From Minisyncoccota bacterium (GTDB lineage: Bacteria; Patescibacteriota; Minisyncoccia; Phycocordibacterales; UBA2100): a DNA stretch of 21,839 bases. Numbering within the stretch: position 1 is the first letter of the stretch; the number at the start of each line of letters is the position of its first letter. The DNA lies in NCBI GenBank assembly GCA_018061585.1, contig JAGOTU010000007.1:1-21839 (forward strand), read 5' to 3'. This document shows positions 6,945-13,605 of this stretch, one piece after another. The notes under the pieces are model-generated. The model saw only the letters and a program-made list of their open reading frames with translations, was not told where the DNA came from and searched no databases. Both the position numbers and the translations under genes were made by a program.

Positions 6945-7337
6945 TTACATTTTTCCTTCTTTGAGGTCGTTGATGACGTCGTCTACCGTAGTGTCTCGTT
7001 CGTACGGCTTCGTCGTGTCTACTTCGTCGATAACCGGTGCCGGGCCGCGGTCATTTGCGAGTCCCAGATTCTGGCGGTCGCTCCCTTCCGGTTCCTCGAT
7101 CTTGAGGTTCACACGAGCGTCGTACTTCATACCCACGACTCGCAGGATGGTGCGGATCGCCTTGGCGGTAGCGCCAGAGCGGCCGATCACCTTACCCATG
7201 TCGTCCTTGTGGACCGAAAGCGTAAGGAGAACACCCATTTCGTCTACAACACGGGTGATCTTTACATCGTCCGCATTGTCTACGAGTGCCTTGATAACGT
7301 ATTCGAGAAATTGCTGGTCGCGTTCCATATCAGTCAT
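6945..7337 (-). CDS. khpA: KH-domain RNA-binding protein (KhpA/YlqC type)
   Basis: The N-terminus (DQQFLEYVIKALVDNADDV) and the KH core with the RNA-binding loop G52-R-S-G55 inside GKVIGRSGATAKAIRTILR identify the small KH protein usually encoded next to rpsP. In firmicutes KhpA pairs with KhpB/EloR and influences cell elongation and sRNA binding. The KH part ends near residue 82; the protein then has an acidic tail of about 48 residues (GSDRQNLGLANDRG...NDLKEGKM) that normal KhpA proteins of about 76-90 residues lack. There is no clear ribosome binding site. It lies 96 bases after rpsP and may be read from the rpsP promoter, from its own (7375-7403), or from a GATAAT box 5 bases before the ATG. 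Confidence 0.9.
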   Translation of the reverse strand: MTDMERDQQFLEYVIKALVDNADDVKITRVVDEMGVLLTLSVHKDDMGKVIGRSGATAKAIRTILRVVGMKYDARVNLKIEEPEGSDRQNLGLANDRGPAPVIDEVDTTKPYERDTTVDDVINDLKEGKM

Positions 7338-7374
7338 TCAGGATTATCGCGTCAATAATGAACTATTGCCTTAC

Positions 7375-7403
7375 AGAGTAGCGCCGACTGGGCGTCGGGT
7401 CAA
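7375..7403 (-). promoter_or_regulatory. Possible khpA promoter
   Basis: TTGACC (7403-7398), 17-base spacer, TACTCT (7380-7375). A CGCC/GGCG hairpin lies in the spacer. It could supplement read-through from rpsP. Confidence 0.45.
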
Positions 7404-7433
7404 AACCAAACTGTGCAAAGAAGTATCAGAAGC

Positions 7434-7859
7434 TTACGCTGCAGGAGTTTCCTCAGCCTTCGGGGCCTCTTCCGCCGCTGCTTCCGGTGCTGCCTCTTCG
7501 GCCGCAACCTCTTCAGCTGCCGGAGCTTCCTCCGCTGCTGCGGCTGGAACCGCCTTCACTTCTTCCGGAGCCGCTTCAACAACCGGTGCTACGAACTTCG
7601 GAAGCACGTTGATCTTCTTGGCATTCAAGATGCCGAGGGATACCAACATATTGTGTACGGTGTCCGACGGCTGTGCGCCGACCGACATCCAGTACTTCAC
7701 GCGATCAGCGTTAATCGCTCGCTCCTTGGAGCGTGGGTTATAGGTACCTACCTTTTCAACTATATTACCCGTCTTCGGTCCTTCGGTGTGTTCCACCACG
7801 ATAATGCGGTATGACGGCATATTTATGCGGCCTACGCGCTGCATTCGAATTTTCAACAT
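7434..7859 (-). CDS. rpsP: 30S ribosomal protein S16
   Basis: Residues 1-90 are a standard S16 (MLKIRMQRVGRINMPSYRII, then VGTYNPRSKER and LNAKKINVLPKFV). S16 binds 16S rRNA and is needed for 30S assembly. Residues 91-141 are a low-complexity tail of Ala, Glu, Pro and Val (for example PAAAAEEAPAAEEVAAEEAA) ending in EETPAA, which is extra to the usual 80-90 residue protein and probably disordered and exposed. The ATG at 7859 has a promoter ending 7 bases upstream and no Shine-Dalgarno sequence, so it is predicted to be leaderless. khpA follows, as in many bacteria. Confidence 0.97.
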   Translation of the reverse strand: MLKIRMQRVGRINMPSYRIIVVEHTEGPKTGNIVEKVGTYNPRSKERAINADRVKYWMSVGAQPSDTVHNMLVSLGILNAKKINVLPKFVAPVVEAAPEEVKAVPAAAAEEAPAAEEVAAEEAAPEAAAEEAPKAEETPAA

Positions 7860-7866
7860 GCGAGGA

Positions 7867-7895
7867 CCTTATCAAACTTGGCATCGACCGTCAAA
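7867..7895 (-). promoter_or_regulatory. rpsP promoter (predicted leaderless)
   Basis: TTGACG (7895-7890), 17-base spacer, TAAGGT (7872-7867), then 7 bases to the ATG. GATAAG, overlapping the same -10, is an alternative with a 15-base spacer; both place the transcript start at or next to the start codon. Confidence 0.6.
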
Positions 7896-7924
7896 TTGTG
7901 GCCAAATATTGCCCCCAACCCCGC

Positions 7925-7957
7925 AAAAGAAAAGGTCCCCGCATCGCTGCGAGGACC
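7925..7957 (-). terminator. Terminator of the 258-aa membrane protein gene
   Basis: On the minus strand GGTCC pairs with GGACC and CGCA with TGCG around a short loop; the stem is followed by TTTTCTTTT. It isolates this gene from the rpsP promoter just downstream. Confidence 0.85.
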
Positions 7958-7974
7958 TCCGCCGGCTCAGCCGA

Positions 7975-8751
7975 CTACTTAAAGTACTTGGTATTCATCC
8001 CGGCGTAGTTGCGCTCGGTGATGGAATTGTAGATGCCGGAGAGCTGCGAGATGATCATGTCGATGGCGTCCGACAGGAATTCGGTCACGACGTAGGCGAT
8101 GCCGCTCCAGAGCCAGAACACTATCCAGGTCGTGATCTTCTCCTTGTTGCCCAGCGGAGTCGGACGTTGTGAATACTGCTCCGCCTGCCACTCGGCCATG
8201 AGAACTGCCGGGATCTCGTTCTTCTCGAGCTCAACGATCGCCTCCTTGCGGGCCTTGTCCATGGCTTCGTCTTTGACGGGATCCGTTGCCATAGCGCCCC
8301 GTTGCCGGCGATCTTCGCTGGGCTTTTGGACGGCCAGCCCGAGACGCAGCACATCCGTATCGTAATACTCCGGCTGCGTCTCCACTCGCCGCAACGCAGT
8401 GAGCCATTCAGAAACGAACTTCGAAAACGCCTTCTTGGCGTCTTCGCTGAAACGCTTCGTGAACTTGTTCCACTTGAACACGCTCCAGACGGAGCCGGCA
8501 GCGAACCAGCACAAGATCACGACGACGCCGGTTTTCCAGTTGTCGCGAATGGCGACCAGGACGTTGAAACCGGTCAATGCATAGATGAACACGAAAAAGA
8601 AAGTCAGGGCAAAAAACGCCCAGCCGCCCCGCTCGTTCTCTTCGAGCGGAAAGATGATCAAAAAGCACGCGAGTGGCAACAGCCACCCGAATACCCCCAA
8701 CGCTACGATGAAGCCGACAACAGCGGCCACCCCTGCAGCAATTACTTCCAT
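7975..8751 (-). CDS. Orphan multi-pass membrane protein, 258 aa
   Basis: I do not recognise this protein. Hydrophobic segments lie at about residues 4-35 (one long or two short), 44-64, 73-92 and 206-226. Between the third and last is a soluble charged region of about 110 residues (KWNKFTKRFSEDAKKAFSKF to KEKITTW) that looks largely helical. The C-terminus is hydrophilic (NSITERNYAGMNTKYFK). The ATG at 8751 has AGGAG 8 bases upstream and its own promoter, and the gene has its own terminator, so it is a single-gene unit inserted upstream of rpsP. The topology suggests a membrane scaffold or sensor rather than a transporter, but this is a guess. Confidence 0.85.
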   Translation of the reverse strand: MEVIAAGVAAVVGFIVALGVFGWLLPLACFLIIFPLEENERGGWAFFALTFFFVFIYALTGFNVLVAIRDNWKTGVVVILCWFAAGSVWSVFKWNKFTKRFSEDAKKAFSKFVSEWLTALRRVETQPEYYDTDVLRLGLAVQKPSEDRRQRGAMATDPVKDEAMDKARKEAIVELEKNEIPAVLMAEWQAEQYSQRPTPLGNKEKITTWIVFWLWSGIAYVVTEFLSDAIDMIISQLSGIYNSITERNYAGMNTKYFK

Positions 8752-8796
8752 ATTCCGATCTCCTGCTTTCTTGAGGACACAGATATACCGCCGCGG

Positions 8797-8825
8797 ACTA
8801 TAGAGAACTTCTTCATATTTGTCTA
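8797..8825 (-). promoter_or_regulatory. Promoter of the 258-aa membrane protein gene
   Basis: TAGACA (8825-8820), 17-base spacer, TATAGT (8802-8797) on the minus strand, giving a leader of about 40 bases that contains the AGGAG site. Confidence 0.7.
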
Positions 8826-8908
8826 CGGGCGCCTGATCGCTCGCAAATGGTCTTCATATACATCACAGTTCGTTCATGATTAAGTGAAGAAGGAAGGAGG
8901 TGGTTATT

Positions 8909-9169
8909 GTGTGCGACGCTCTTGCTACCCGCCACGCGTTCAAACTGACCGTGACGGGAACGTTTGATCTCGATGGTTTTCAGGAAGTTATTAACCGACT
9001 GAAGGCACGGGGCACGGTGAAGAATCTCTTCTTCAGCGAAAAGGCCCGGAAGCTGGAGGCGGTCGCAACGTTTTTCGTCCAGACGGACGCAAGCGTTGCG
9101 GAACTGACGGCCGAACTTTTGGCTGTCATGGGAGTAACAAACGTCATTTTGGAGGATAACGATGCCTGA
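8909..9169 (+). CDS. Orphan small protein with ferredoxin-like (beta-alpha-beta-beta-alpha-beta) pattern, 86 aa
   Basis: The predicted order is strand (HAFKLTVTGT), helix (DLDGFQEVINRLKARG), strand (VKNLFFSE), strand (LEAVATFFVQT), helix (SVAELTAELLAVMG), strand (VTNVILED). This is the layout of ACT-like and other ferredoxin-fold regulatory domains, but no ligand motif is visible and the family is not recognised. The GTG at 8909 is chosen because AGGAAGGAGG (8891-8900) ends 8 bases before it. The GTG at 8900 overlaps that site and is unlikely. The end of the gene overlaps the start of a second ORF at 9162. Confidence 0.75.
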   Translation: MCDALATRHAFKLTVTGTFDLDGFQEVINRLKARGTVKNLFFSEKARKLEAVATFFVQTDASVAELTAELLAVMGVTNVILEDNDA

Positions 9170-9293
9170 AACCACAATTGTTCCTTGGCGTGCAAACGCC
9201 CTAGGACCGGATCGAAACACAGCGTTCGACCGGTCCTTTTTCTTTTGTTGGTACAATATTTTACATGGGGCACGAAAAGCCAAAGCGATCTAA
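9162..9293 (+). CDS. Tiny overlapping ORF that runs into a terminator
   Basis: An ATG at 9162 overlaps the last 8 bases of the previous gene and has GGAGG six bases upstream, an excellent site for coupled translation. The reading frame (MPETTIVPWRANALGPDR...) continues through the terminator hairpin and its U-run (9204-9243) and reaches a stop only at 9291-9293, inside the next gene. If the terminator works, the mRNA has no stop codon in this frame. It may be a decayed gene remnant whose 3' part was lost, or a short regulatory translation event. Confidence 0.35.
   Translation: MPETTIVPWRANALGPDRNTAFDRSFFFCWYNILHGARKAKAI
9204..9243 (+). terminator. Terminator after the 8909 gene
   Basis: GGACCGG/CCGGTCC followed, after one bulged A, by TCGAA/TTCGA makes a 12-bp stem with an 8-base loop, then TTTTTCTTTT. 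Confidence 0.88.
9249..9257 (+). promoter_or_regulatory. Extended -10 of the 9265 gene (predicted leaderless)
   Basis: TG-G-TACAAT, ending exactly 7 bases before the ATG at 9265. No Shine-Dalgarno sequence is present. It begins just after the preceding terminator. Confidence 0.65.
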
Positions 9294-9753
9294 GCGTAGT
9301 AGCGAAGAGCGTAACAAAGACATCCGTGGCCGTGCACGCGACATTTTGCGCGTGGCTGCGCTCGGCGCCGGCATTCTCGCCGGAGCTACAGATGATGACC
9401 GCTCTCGACGTTTCGCGATCGAAGCAGGAGAAGACAAGACCGAACAATCGAGCGTATGGAAACCCTATTCGGGATGGCGCCGCTCGAACAACATCGAAGA
9501 TCGCCGGTTGGATCGAGATACCGGTCCGCGTTATGCGCTCGGTAGCAAAGCATATAGCGAATCAAGTACGCCGGATCCGGATCTCGAACCAACAGGACTT
9601 GCTGTGGAAGCCGGTGCACGCGACATCATGAAATCTCCCGCAGAGATAATGCGCGAGAGCCTGTTCAATCAGGGTAAAGAATTACTCAAGCGCGAGCTAG
9701 AGCGCAGAGAAGCGCTTGCAAAGAAAACCAAGAAACAGGGCCCCGCGAGTTAG
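9265..9753 (+). CDS. Orphan charged protein, 162 aa
   Basis: Not recognised. The N-terminus is very basic (MGHEKPKRSKRSSEERNKD), followed by one short Ala/Gly-rich helix (ILRVAALGAGILAGA, about residues 27-41) that is too short and weak to be a sure membrane segment. The middle is charged and probably disordered, and the C-terminus is a basic helix (NQGKELLKRELERREALAKK). The start is set by an extended -10 seven bases upstream, implying a leaderless mRNA as seen for the core genes. It converges on the YbjQ-family gene with a 10-base gap and no visible terminator between them. Confidence 0.75.
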   Translation: MGHEKPKRSKRSSEERNKDIRGRARDILRVAALGAGILAGATDDDRSRRFAIEAGEDKTEQSSVWKPYSGWRRSNNIEDRRLDRDTGPRYALGSKAYSESSTPDPDLEPTGLAVEAGARDIMKSPAEIMRESLFNQGKELLKRELERREALAKKTKKQGPAS

Positions 9754-9763
9754 CCGCTTGCGA

Positions 9764-10099
9764 TCACTGCTTCGCTACAACCACAGCCGTGCCGTACGCG
9801 AGCACCTCTGCTACGCCACCGCCCATTGTTGTTGCATCATATCGAACCGCAATGACAGCGTTGGCCCCCATTTCCGCTGCATGCTGCGCCATGAGTTCGT
9901 AGGCACTGTTGCGAGATCTTTCTGCGAGTGCAGTAAAGAGCGTGATGTCGCCGCCGACGAGCGTCTGTAATCCCCCACCGATCGTGCCGAAGATCGAGCG
10001 CGAACGCACAATGATCCCCTTCGCCATTCCCTTGTTCTCGATGATCTTGTAGCCCGGCAATTCAAATGCCGTCGTCATCATGTTGTCCGGGATTCTCAT
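9764..10099 (-). CDS. YbjQ/UPF0145 family protein
   Basis: A complete 111-residue member of the YbjQ (DUF74) family. The family pattern is visible: GYKIIENKGMAKGIIVRSRS (16-35), GGGLQTLVGGDI, ALAERSRNSAYELMAQHAAE and GANAVIAVRYDATTMGGG, ending AYGTAVVVAKQ. These proteins form small beta/alpha pentamers. They are often labelled heavy-metal-binding, but their role is not established. The ATG at 10099 has a perfect extended -10 with only 6 bases between, so it should be leaderless and independent of the smc operon upstream. Confidence 0.92.
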   Translation of the reverse strand: MRIPDNMMTTAFELPGYKIIENKGMAKGIIVRSRSIFGTIGGGLQTLVGGDITLFTALAERSRNSAYELMAQHAAEMGANAVIAVRYDATTMGGGVAEVLAYGTAVVVAKQ

Positions 10100-10105
10100 A
10101 CCCGT

Positions 10106-10114
10106 ATTATAACA
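10106..10114 (-). promoter_or_regulatory. Extended -10 of the YbjQ-family gene (predicted leaderless)
   Basis: TG-T-TATAAT on the minus strand, a perfect extended -10, followed by 6 bases and the ATG. No -35 is apparent. Confidence 0.75.
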
Positions 10115-10124
10115 AAAAGCGTTA

Positions 10125-10760
10125 TCACACCTCTTTATTCGGGACTATCTGAAACGCACTTTTTCGTGCTTTCGGATCCCCGAACCCTTTTTTCATCTCT
10201 TCAAGCGTTGTAACGATAAGCGGTCCGACGGTACCAAATTTCGAAATATATAAACCGTCACCGAGATAGATAGCGAAGTGCTTAATATCCTGTCCTCTCA
10301 CTACGGTTTTCCCGTCACCGTCAACCGTAATAACGGTATCTCCCGGATGCAGTACTGTTTCGTTTTTGAGCGAGTAGACGCTCCACAGCGCGGTGTCAAA
10401 TTTTTCCACTACATGCGGGACGTTATTCACAAAATGTGCAAACGCACCGCAATCGAAGTCGTTCTTGATATCGAGCGCGTCACTTCTAAGATATTCGGCA
10501 ATCCTGTCTAACATGCCGTCTGGCAGTTCAATCGTTTTAGTACCGTTTTCTGTATTCATTACCACTTCGAGAGACTGCGTTCGTGACAGGTCTTTCAAGC
10601 TGTAGAACGATACCTTAGCAGCATCGTTATTTCGCGACAAAAACAACTCACGCATTTTCATTACGACATCATTACCTGCATTGTGTGCCGTCCCCTCTGT
10701 GCGCTCAATGAGCAGGCGAGTCGGTTTGGGCGAGCCTTCCTTCTTTTGCAATGATTCCAT
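10125..10760 (-). CDS. NlpC/P60-like papain-fold protein, coupled to smc
   Basis: The C-terminal half has the layout of an NlpC/P60 or CHAP-like cysteine peptidase/amidase: Cys104 in DFDCGAFAHF, where the family usually has DCSGF; PGDTVITVDGDG (139-150), like the GDL strand; and His161 in KHFAIYLGDGLYISK, like HVGIYLGDG. The third polar catalytic residue is not evident. The N-terminal 95 residues are not recognised. There is no signal peptide, so it probably acts in the cytoplasm, unlike cell-wall hydrolases. Its ATG lies two bases after the smc stop, so the genes are translationally coupled. It may be an intracellular amidase or acyltransferase-type relative. I am sure of the fold resemblance only. 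Confidence 0.7.
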   Translation of the reverse strand: MESLQKKEGSPKPTRLLIERTEGTAHNAGNDVVMKMRELFLSRNNDAAKVSFYSLKDLSRTQSLEVVMNTENGTKTIELPDGMLDRIAEYLRSDALDIKNDFDCGAFAHFVNNVPHVVEKFDTALWSVYSLKNETVLHPGDTVITVDGDGKTVVRGQDIKHFAIYLGDGLYISKFGTVGPLIVTTLEEMKKGFGDPKARKSAFQIVPNKEV

Positions 10761-10762
10761 AA

Positions 10763-12964
10763 TTACTTCGCGACCTTGGTCGCCTCTTCGAATTTGACCG
10801 AAAGGAGTTTGGATACACCGTCGCTTCCCATAGTTACACCGTACAGCTCGCCCGCCGCGGCCATCGTTGCTCTGTTGTGGGTTATCACAATGAGCTGCGA
10901 CTTCTGCCCCAATTCTTTGATCATATCGGCATAGCGTTTTGAGTTGGCTTCGTCGAGCGCCGCATCTGTCTCGTCCAAAATGAGGAACGGCGGGGGATTC
11001 ACCTGCGACATCGCGAATATCATTGCGATCGATGTGAGCGCTCGCTCACCTCCCGAGAGCACTTCGAGTCCGTGGACCTTTTTGCGCGGCAGGTGAACCG
11101 ATACCGTGAGACCTGCATACAATTCCTCTTCCTCCGGGACGACGTCCTCCATATCCTCGTCGTCATCAATATCCTTTCGCGAGGCGCGTTTCGGCTTCTC
11201 TACGAGGAACTTAGCTTCCCCGCCGTTGAACAATTTTGCAAAGAACGTATTGAGCGCCACATTGATATCCTTGAGACCTTCGTGGAAACGCGCATCGATC
11301 GTTTTCTCCAATTCCGCGATGATGTCTTTGAGCGACTCCGCACTCTTTTCGAGGTCCGCGAGTTCGCGCGTCAAAAATTCATCGCGCTCCTTTGTCTGTG
11401 TGAATTCCTTTACGATCGCGTCCCCGTTGCCGATGCCGCTCTCTTCGATCTTGATCTTCAGGCGTTCGATATCGCGGCGGCGCTTTTCCTGCACCGATCG
11501 CTCCTCGGAAAGCGCTCCTTCGGGGATCGCGTTCTTGTCCCACGCGTGAACCGCTGCACCAATGAGCGCAATGCCCTCACGCACTTCTTCTTCGAATCGC
11601 TGACGAAGTCCGGTGAGCTGACCTCGTGCGGCGTTCGCTGTATCCAAATGGGCGCGTACTTCGCGAACCTTTCCCGCGAGCTCTACCGATTCACGCTCTG
11701 CTGCGAACGATGCTTCGCGGCTCTGTGCGATACCTGCGCGAGCCATATCGATATCGGTCTGTAATCGTGCCTCTTCGGCCTCGATATCCTTGAGAGCAAC
11801 GGTCAGGCGCTCTACCTGCTGTTTTACTTCTTGATTGGTTTCGGGAGCGGTGCCGGCAAGCCCGTCGACGAACGCACGGATGCGACCGCGTACACCGACA
11901 ACGAGTTCGCGCATTTGGGATACATCTGCGGCACGCTCAGCACCGGAGAGCGTGTCGTCGACTTCGAGAACGAACTGTCGCACGTGCGGCACCGGCACAA
12001 TGGATTCCACCGTAATGTTCGTTGCTTCGATCGCACCTTCGGCGCGCCCGAGCTCTCGCGCGATCTCTTCGCGACGACGACGCGTTTCTGCAACGCGTTG
12101 ATTGAGTTCCTGCACACGACGCTGCAATTCTTGTGCGGCATCATCACCGCCACGCCCGGATTTGCCCGACGCCTCTCGCAATCGCTCATTGAGCGACTTG
12201 AGCTCGTGCTCATGCGCTCGGGCGTCATCCAAGAGCCGCGCGTCTTCCTGCGTAAGGTATGCATGCTCGCGTGCCAGATAGTCTGCGAGCTTGGCAGCAA
12301 GGTCGTCTTTCATTTCGCGCGCCTTCTCGATCTTTTCTACCTGCACGCGCAAAAAGTTGAGGTGCGGCGCGATCTCGCGGCGAAGCGATTTTGTCTTGTC
12401 GATATTTATACCGGTCTCTTCGAGCTTTCTCTCGCTCTCGGCCTTCTTGTGCTGGTAGAGCTTAAGACCAAGTGCGTCTTCTACCATTTCGCGGCGTTCT
12501 CTTGGAGATGCATTCAAAATGCGATCCGCCTCGCCTTGCGAAATGATCTGATACCCGGAGCCTCCGATATTTGCCCCCGCAAGCAAGCGGATCACATCCT
12601 TGAGTCGGACCGCGGTGCCGTTCAACAGATATTCGTTCTGACCATCGCGATACACAATGCGCTCGATAGCGACTTCTTTGAAATCAATGTCCAAAAGCCG
12701 CGTCGAATTATCGAACGTGACTTTGACGCCGGCACGATTGCCGCGCCCGAGCGTGGGTGAGCCTCCCCAGATGAGGTCCTCGCCTTTTTTGGAACGCATA
12801 CTCTTCATCGACTGCTCGCCAAGCACGAACCGGAACGCTTCGGCGACGTTGGATTTGCCTGAACCGTTGGGGCCCACGATCGATGCGATGGGCGACGTAA
12901 AAACGAGTTCGGATTTTTTGCCGAACGATTTAAACCCCGATAGCTCTATCGATCTCAGATACAC
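10763..12964 (-). CDS. smc: Short SMC chromosome-segregation ATPase
   Basis: SMC dimers form ATP-driven loops that compact and separate chromosomes. The N-terminal head has Walker A GPNGSGKSN (31-39); the C-terminal head has signature LSGGERALTS (636-645), Walker B FLILDE (660-665) and the His-loop region VITHNRATM. Arms of coiled coil run about 170-320 and 375-560. The protein is 733 residues against about 1150-1200 in most bacteria: each arm is roughly half length, and the middle (about 321-374, with VPVPHVRQFVLEVDDTLS) is only some 55 residues instead of a full hinge domain. An acidic insert (DIDDDEDMEDVVPEEEE, about 598-614) sits in the C-terminal head. The GTG start at 12964 follows an extended -10 by 6 bases. 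No scpA or scpB is in the window. Confidence 0.95.
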   Translation of the reverse strand: MYLRSIELSGFKSFGKKSELVFTSPIASIVGPNGSGKSNVAEAFRFVLGEQSMKSMRSKKGEDLIWGGSPTLGRGNRAGVKVTFDNSTRLLDIDFKEVAIERIVYRDGQNEYLLNGTAVRLKDVIRLLAGANIGGSGYQIISQGEADRILNASPRERREMVEDALGLKLYQHKKAESERKLEETGINIDKTKSLRREIAPHLNFLRVQVEKIEKAREMKDDLAAKLADYLAREHAYLTQEDARLLDDARAHEHELKSLNERLREASGKSGRGGDDAAQELQRRVQELNQRVAETRRRREEIARELGRAEGAIEATNITVESIVPVPHVRQFVLEVDDTLSGAERAADVSQMRELVVGVRGRIRAFVDGLAGTAPETNQEVKQQVERLTVALKDIEAEEARLQTDIDMARAGIAQSREASFAAERESVELAGKVREVRAHLDTANAARGQLTGLRQRFEEEVREGIALIGAAVHAWDKNAIPEGALSEERSVQEKRRRDIERLKIKIEESGIGNGDAIVKEFTQTKERDEFLTRELADLEKSAESLKDIIAELEKTIDARFHEGLKDINVALNTFFAKLFNGGEAKFLVEKPKRASRKDIDDDEDMEDVVPEEEELYAGLTVSVHLPRKKVHGLEVLSGGERALTSIAMIFAMSQVNPPPFLILDETDAALDEANSKRYADMIKELGQKSQLIVITHNRATMAAAGELYGVTMGSDGVSKLLSVKFEEATKVAK

Positions 12965-12970
12965 CCGCCA

Positions 12971-12979
12971 ATTGTATCA
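12971..12979 (-). promoter_or_regulatory. Extended -10 of smc (predicted leaderless)
   Basis: TG-A-TACAAT on the minus strand, 6 bases before the GTG start. The upstream terminator of the 13045 gene ends right beside it, so smc and the NlpC-like gene form their own operon. Confidence 0.68.
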
Positions 12980-12980
12980 A

Positions 12981-13014
12981 AGCAAATCACCTGCGTGCCG
13001 AAGCGCGCAGGTGA
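12981..13014 (-). terminator. Terminator of the 13045 gene
   Basis: TCACCTGCG/CGCAGGTGA, a 9-bp perfect stem with a loop holding TTCG, followed on the minus strand by TTTGCTTT. Confidence 0.8.
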
Positions 13015-13044
13015 CGAGTTGCAAAGAACAACCGAGTGGACGAA

Positions 13045-13419
13045 CTACCTTGCCCGGGCCGTACGTTCTGCGGGGGCAGCCTGTTGTTCGTCGAGGCCGC
13101 GAAGCGTGAATTCAACGAGGAACACCCTCGTCAGTTTGCCGATGTTAACCGTGATGCCGCCGGGATCGGCCAACGGCATGTTGGGATCCAGGATCCGGCT
13201 TTCGCACGGTCCCGTTCGCTTGTACCAGATGTCATCGCGACGAAATCGTGAACCGATCGCCACACGATCGAATTGGACCGGTGAGGACGTTAGCTGATAG
13301 ACACGTCCTCCGACAGCGAATTCCCGCCCCATTGGCACGTCCTGCATACGGCACTTCCTTTTACCGATGCGAGCTTCTGTCATACCCCGAATTTCAAGAA
13401 TAGGCGCAGTCTCCGGCAT
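13045..13419 (-). CDS. Orphan protein, 124 aa, with internal duplication
   Basis: Not recognised as a named family. The central part looks like a small beta-barrel and appears to contain one motif twice: DVPMGREFAVGGRVYQLT (about 27-44) and RVAIGSRFRRDDIWYKRT (about 52-69), sharing V-x-x-G-x-x-F and Y-x-x-T spacing. The C-terminus is a polar tail (GLDEQQAAPAERTARAR). ATG 13419 has GGGGAG five bases upstream. The gene sits between rnc and smc, with its own terminator and an upstream structured inverted repeat (13501-13596), and looks like an independent cassette. A weak promoter TTTAAT-17-GATAGT can be proposed upstream. Confidence 0.78.
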   Translation of the reverse strand: MPETAPILEIRGMTEARIGKRKCRMQDVPMGREFAVGGRVYQLTSSPVQFDRVAIGSRFRRDDIWYKRTGPCESRILDPNMPLADPGGITVNIGKLTRVFLVEFTLRGLDEQQAAPAERTARAR

Positions 13420-13500
13420 GTTTTCTCCCCTGGTTTGATGCCGCCACTACTCTGCCACTATCGTTCTCTCGAATCAAGCATTAAACGATTAAAGCGAGCG

Positions 13501-13596
13501 GATACGCTGCGTATCAAAACCGTTCGCAAGGACGACGGTCCGAGATAGAGCGAAAATTCAGCAGAATTTTACGCGGGTTTTGATAAGCAGCGTGTC
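13501..13596. repeat. Inverted repeat with two nested hairpins
   Basis: Arms 13501-13521 and 13576-13596 are inverted copies matching at 19 of 21 positions (one G-T wobble and one mismatch). Inside the 54-base loop are two perfect hairpins: GGAC-GACG-GTCC (13530-13541) and AAAATTC-AGCA-GAATTTT (13553-13570). Folded, this is a three-way junction. The left arm also begins with a 15-base palindrome, GATACGCTGCGTATC. It fills the gap between the rnc stop and the start of the 13045 gene. Confidence 0.75.
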
Positions 13597-13605
13597 GCGA
13601 GCGTC

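Noticed and set aside
8900..8908. Earlier GTG start of the 8909 gene
   Set aside because: This GTG begins on the last base of the GGAGG ribosome binding site, so it cannot be used with it.
11831..12760. Long plus-strand open frame opposite smc (309 codons)
   Set aside because: It lies opposite the intact smc frame, whose motifs are clear. The plus-strand protein resembles nothing and has no start signals.
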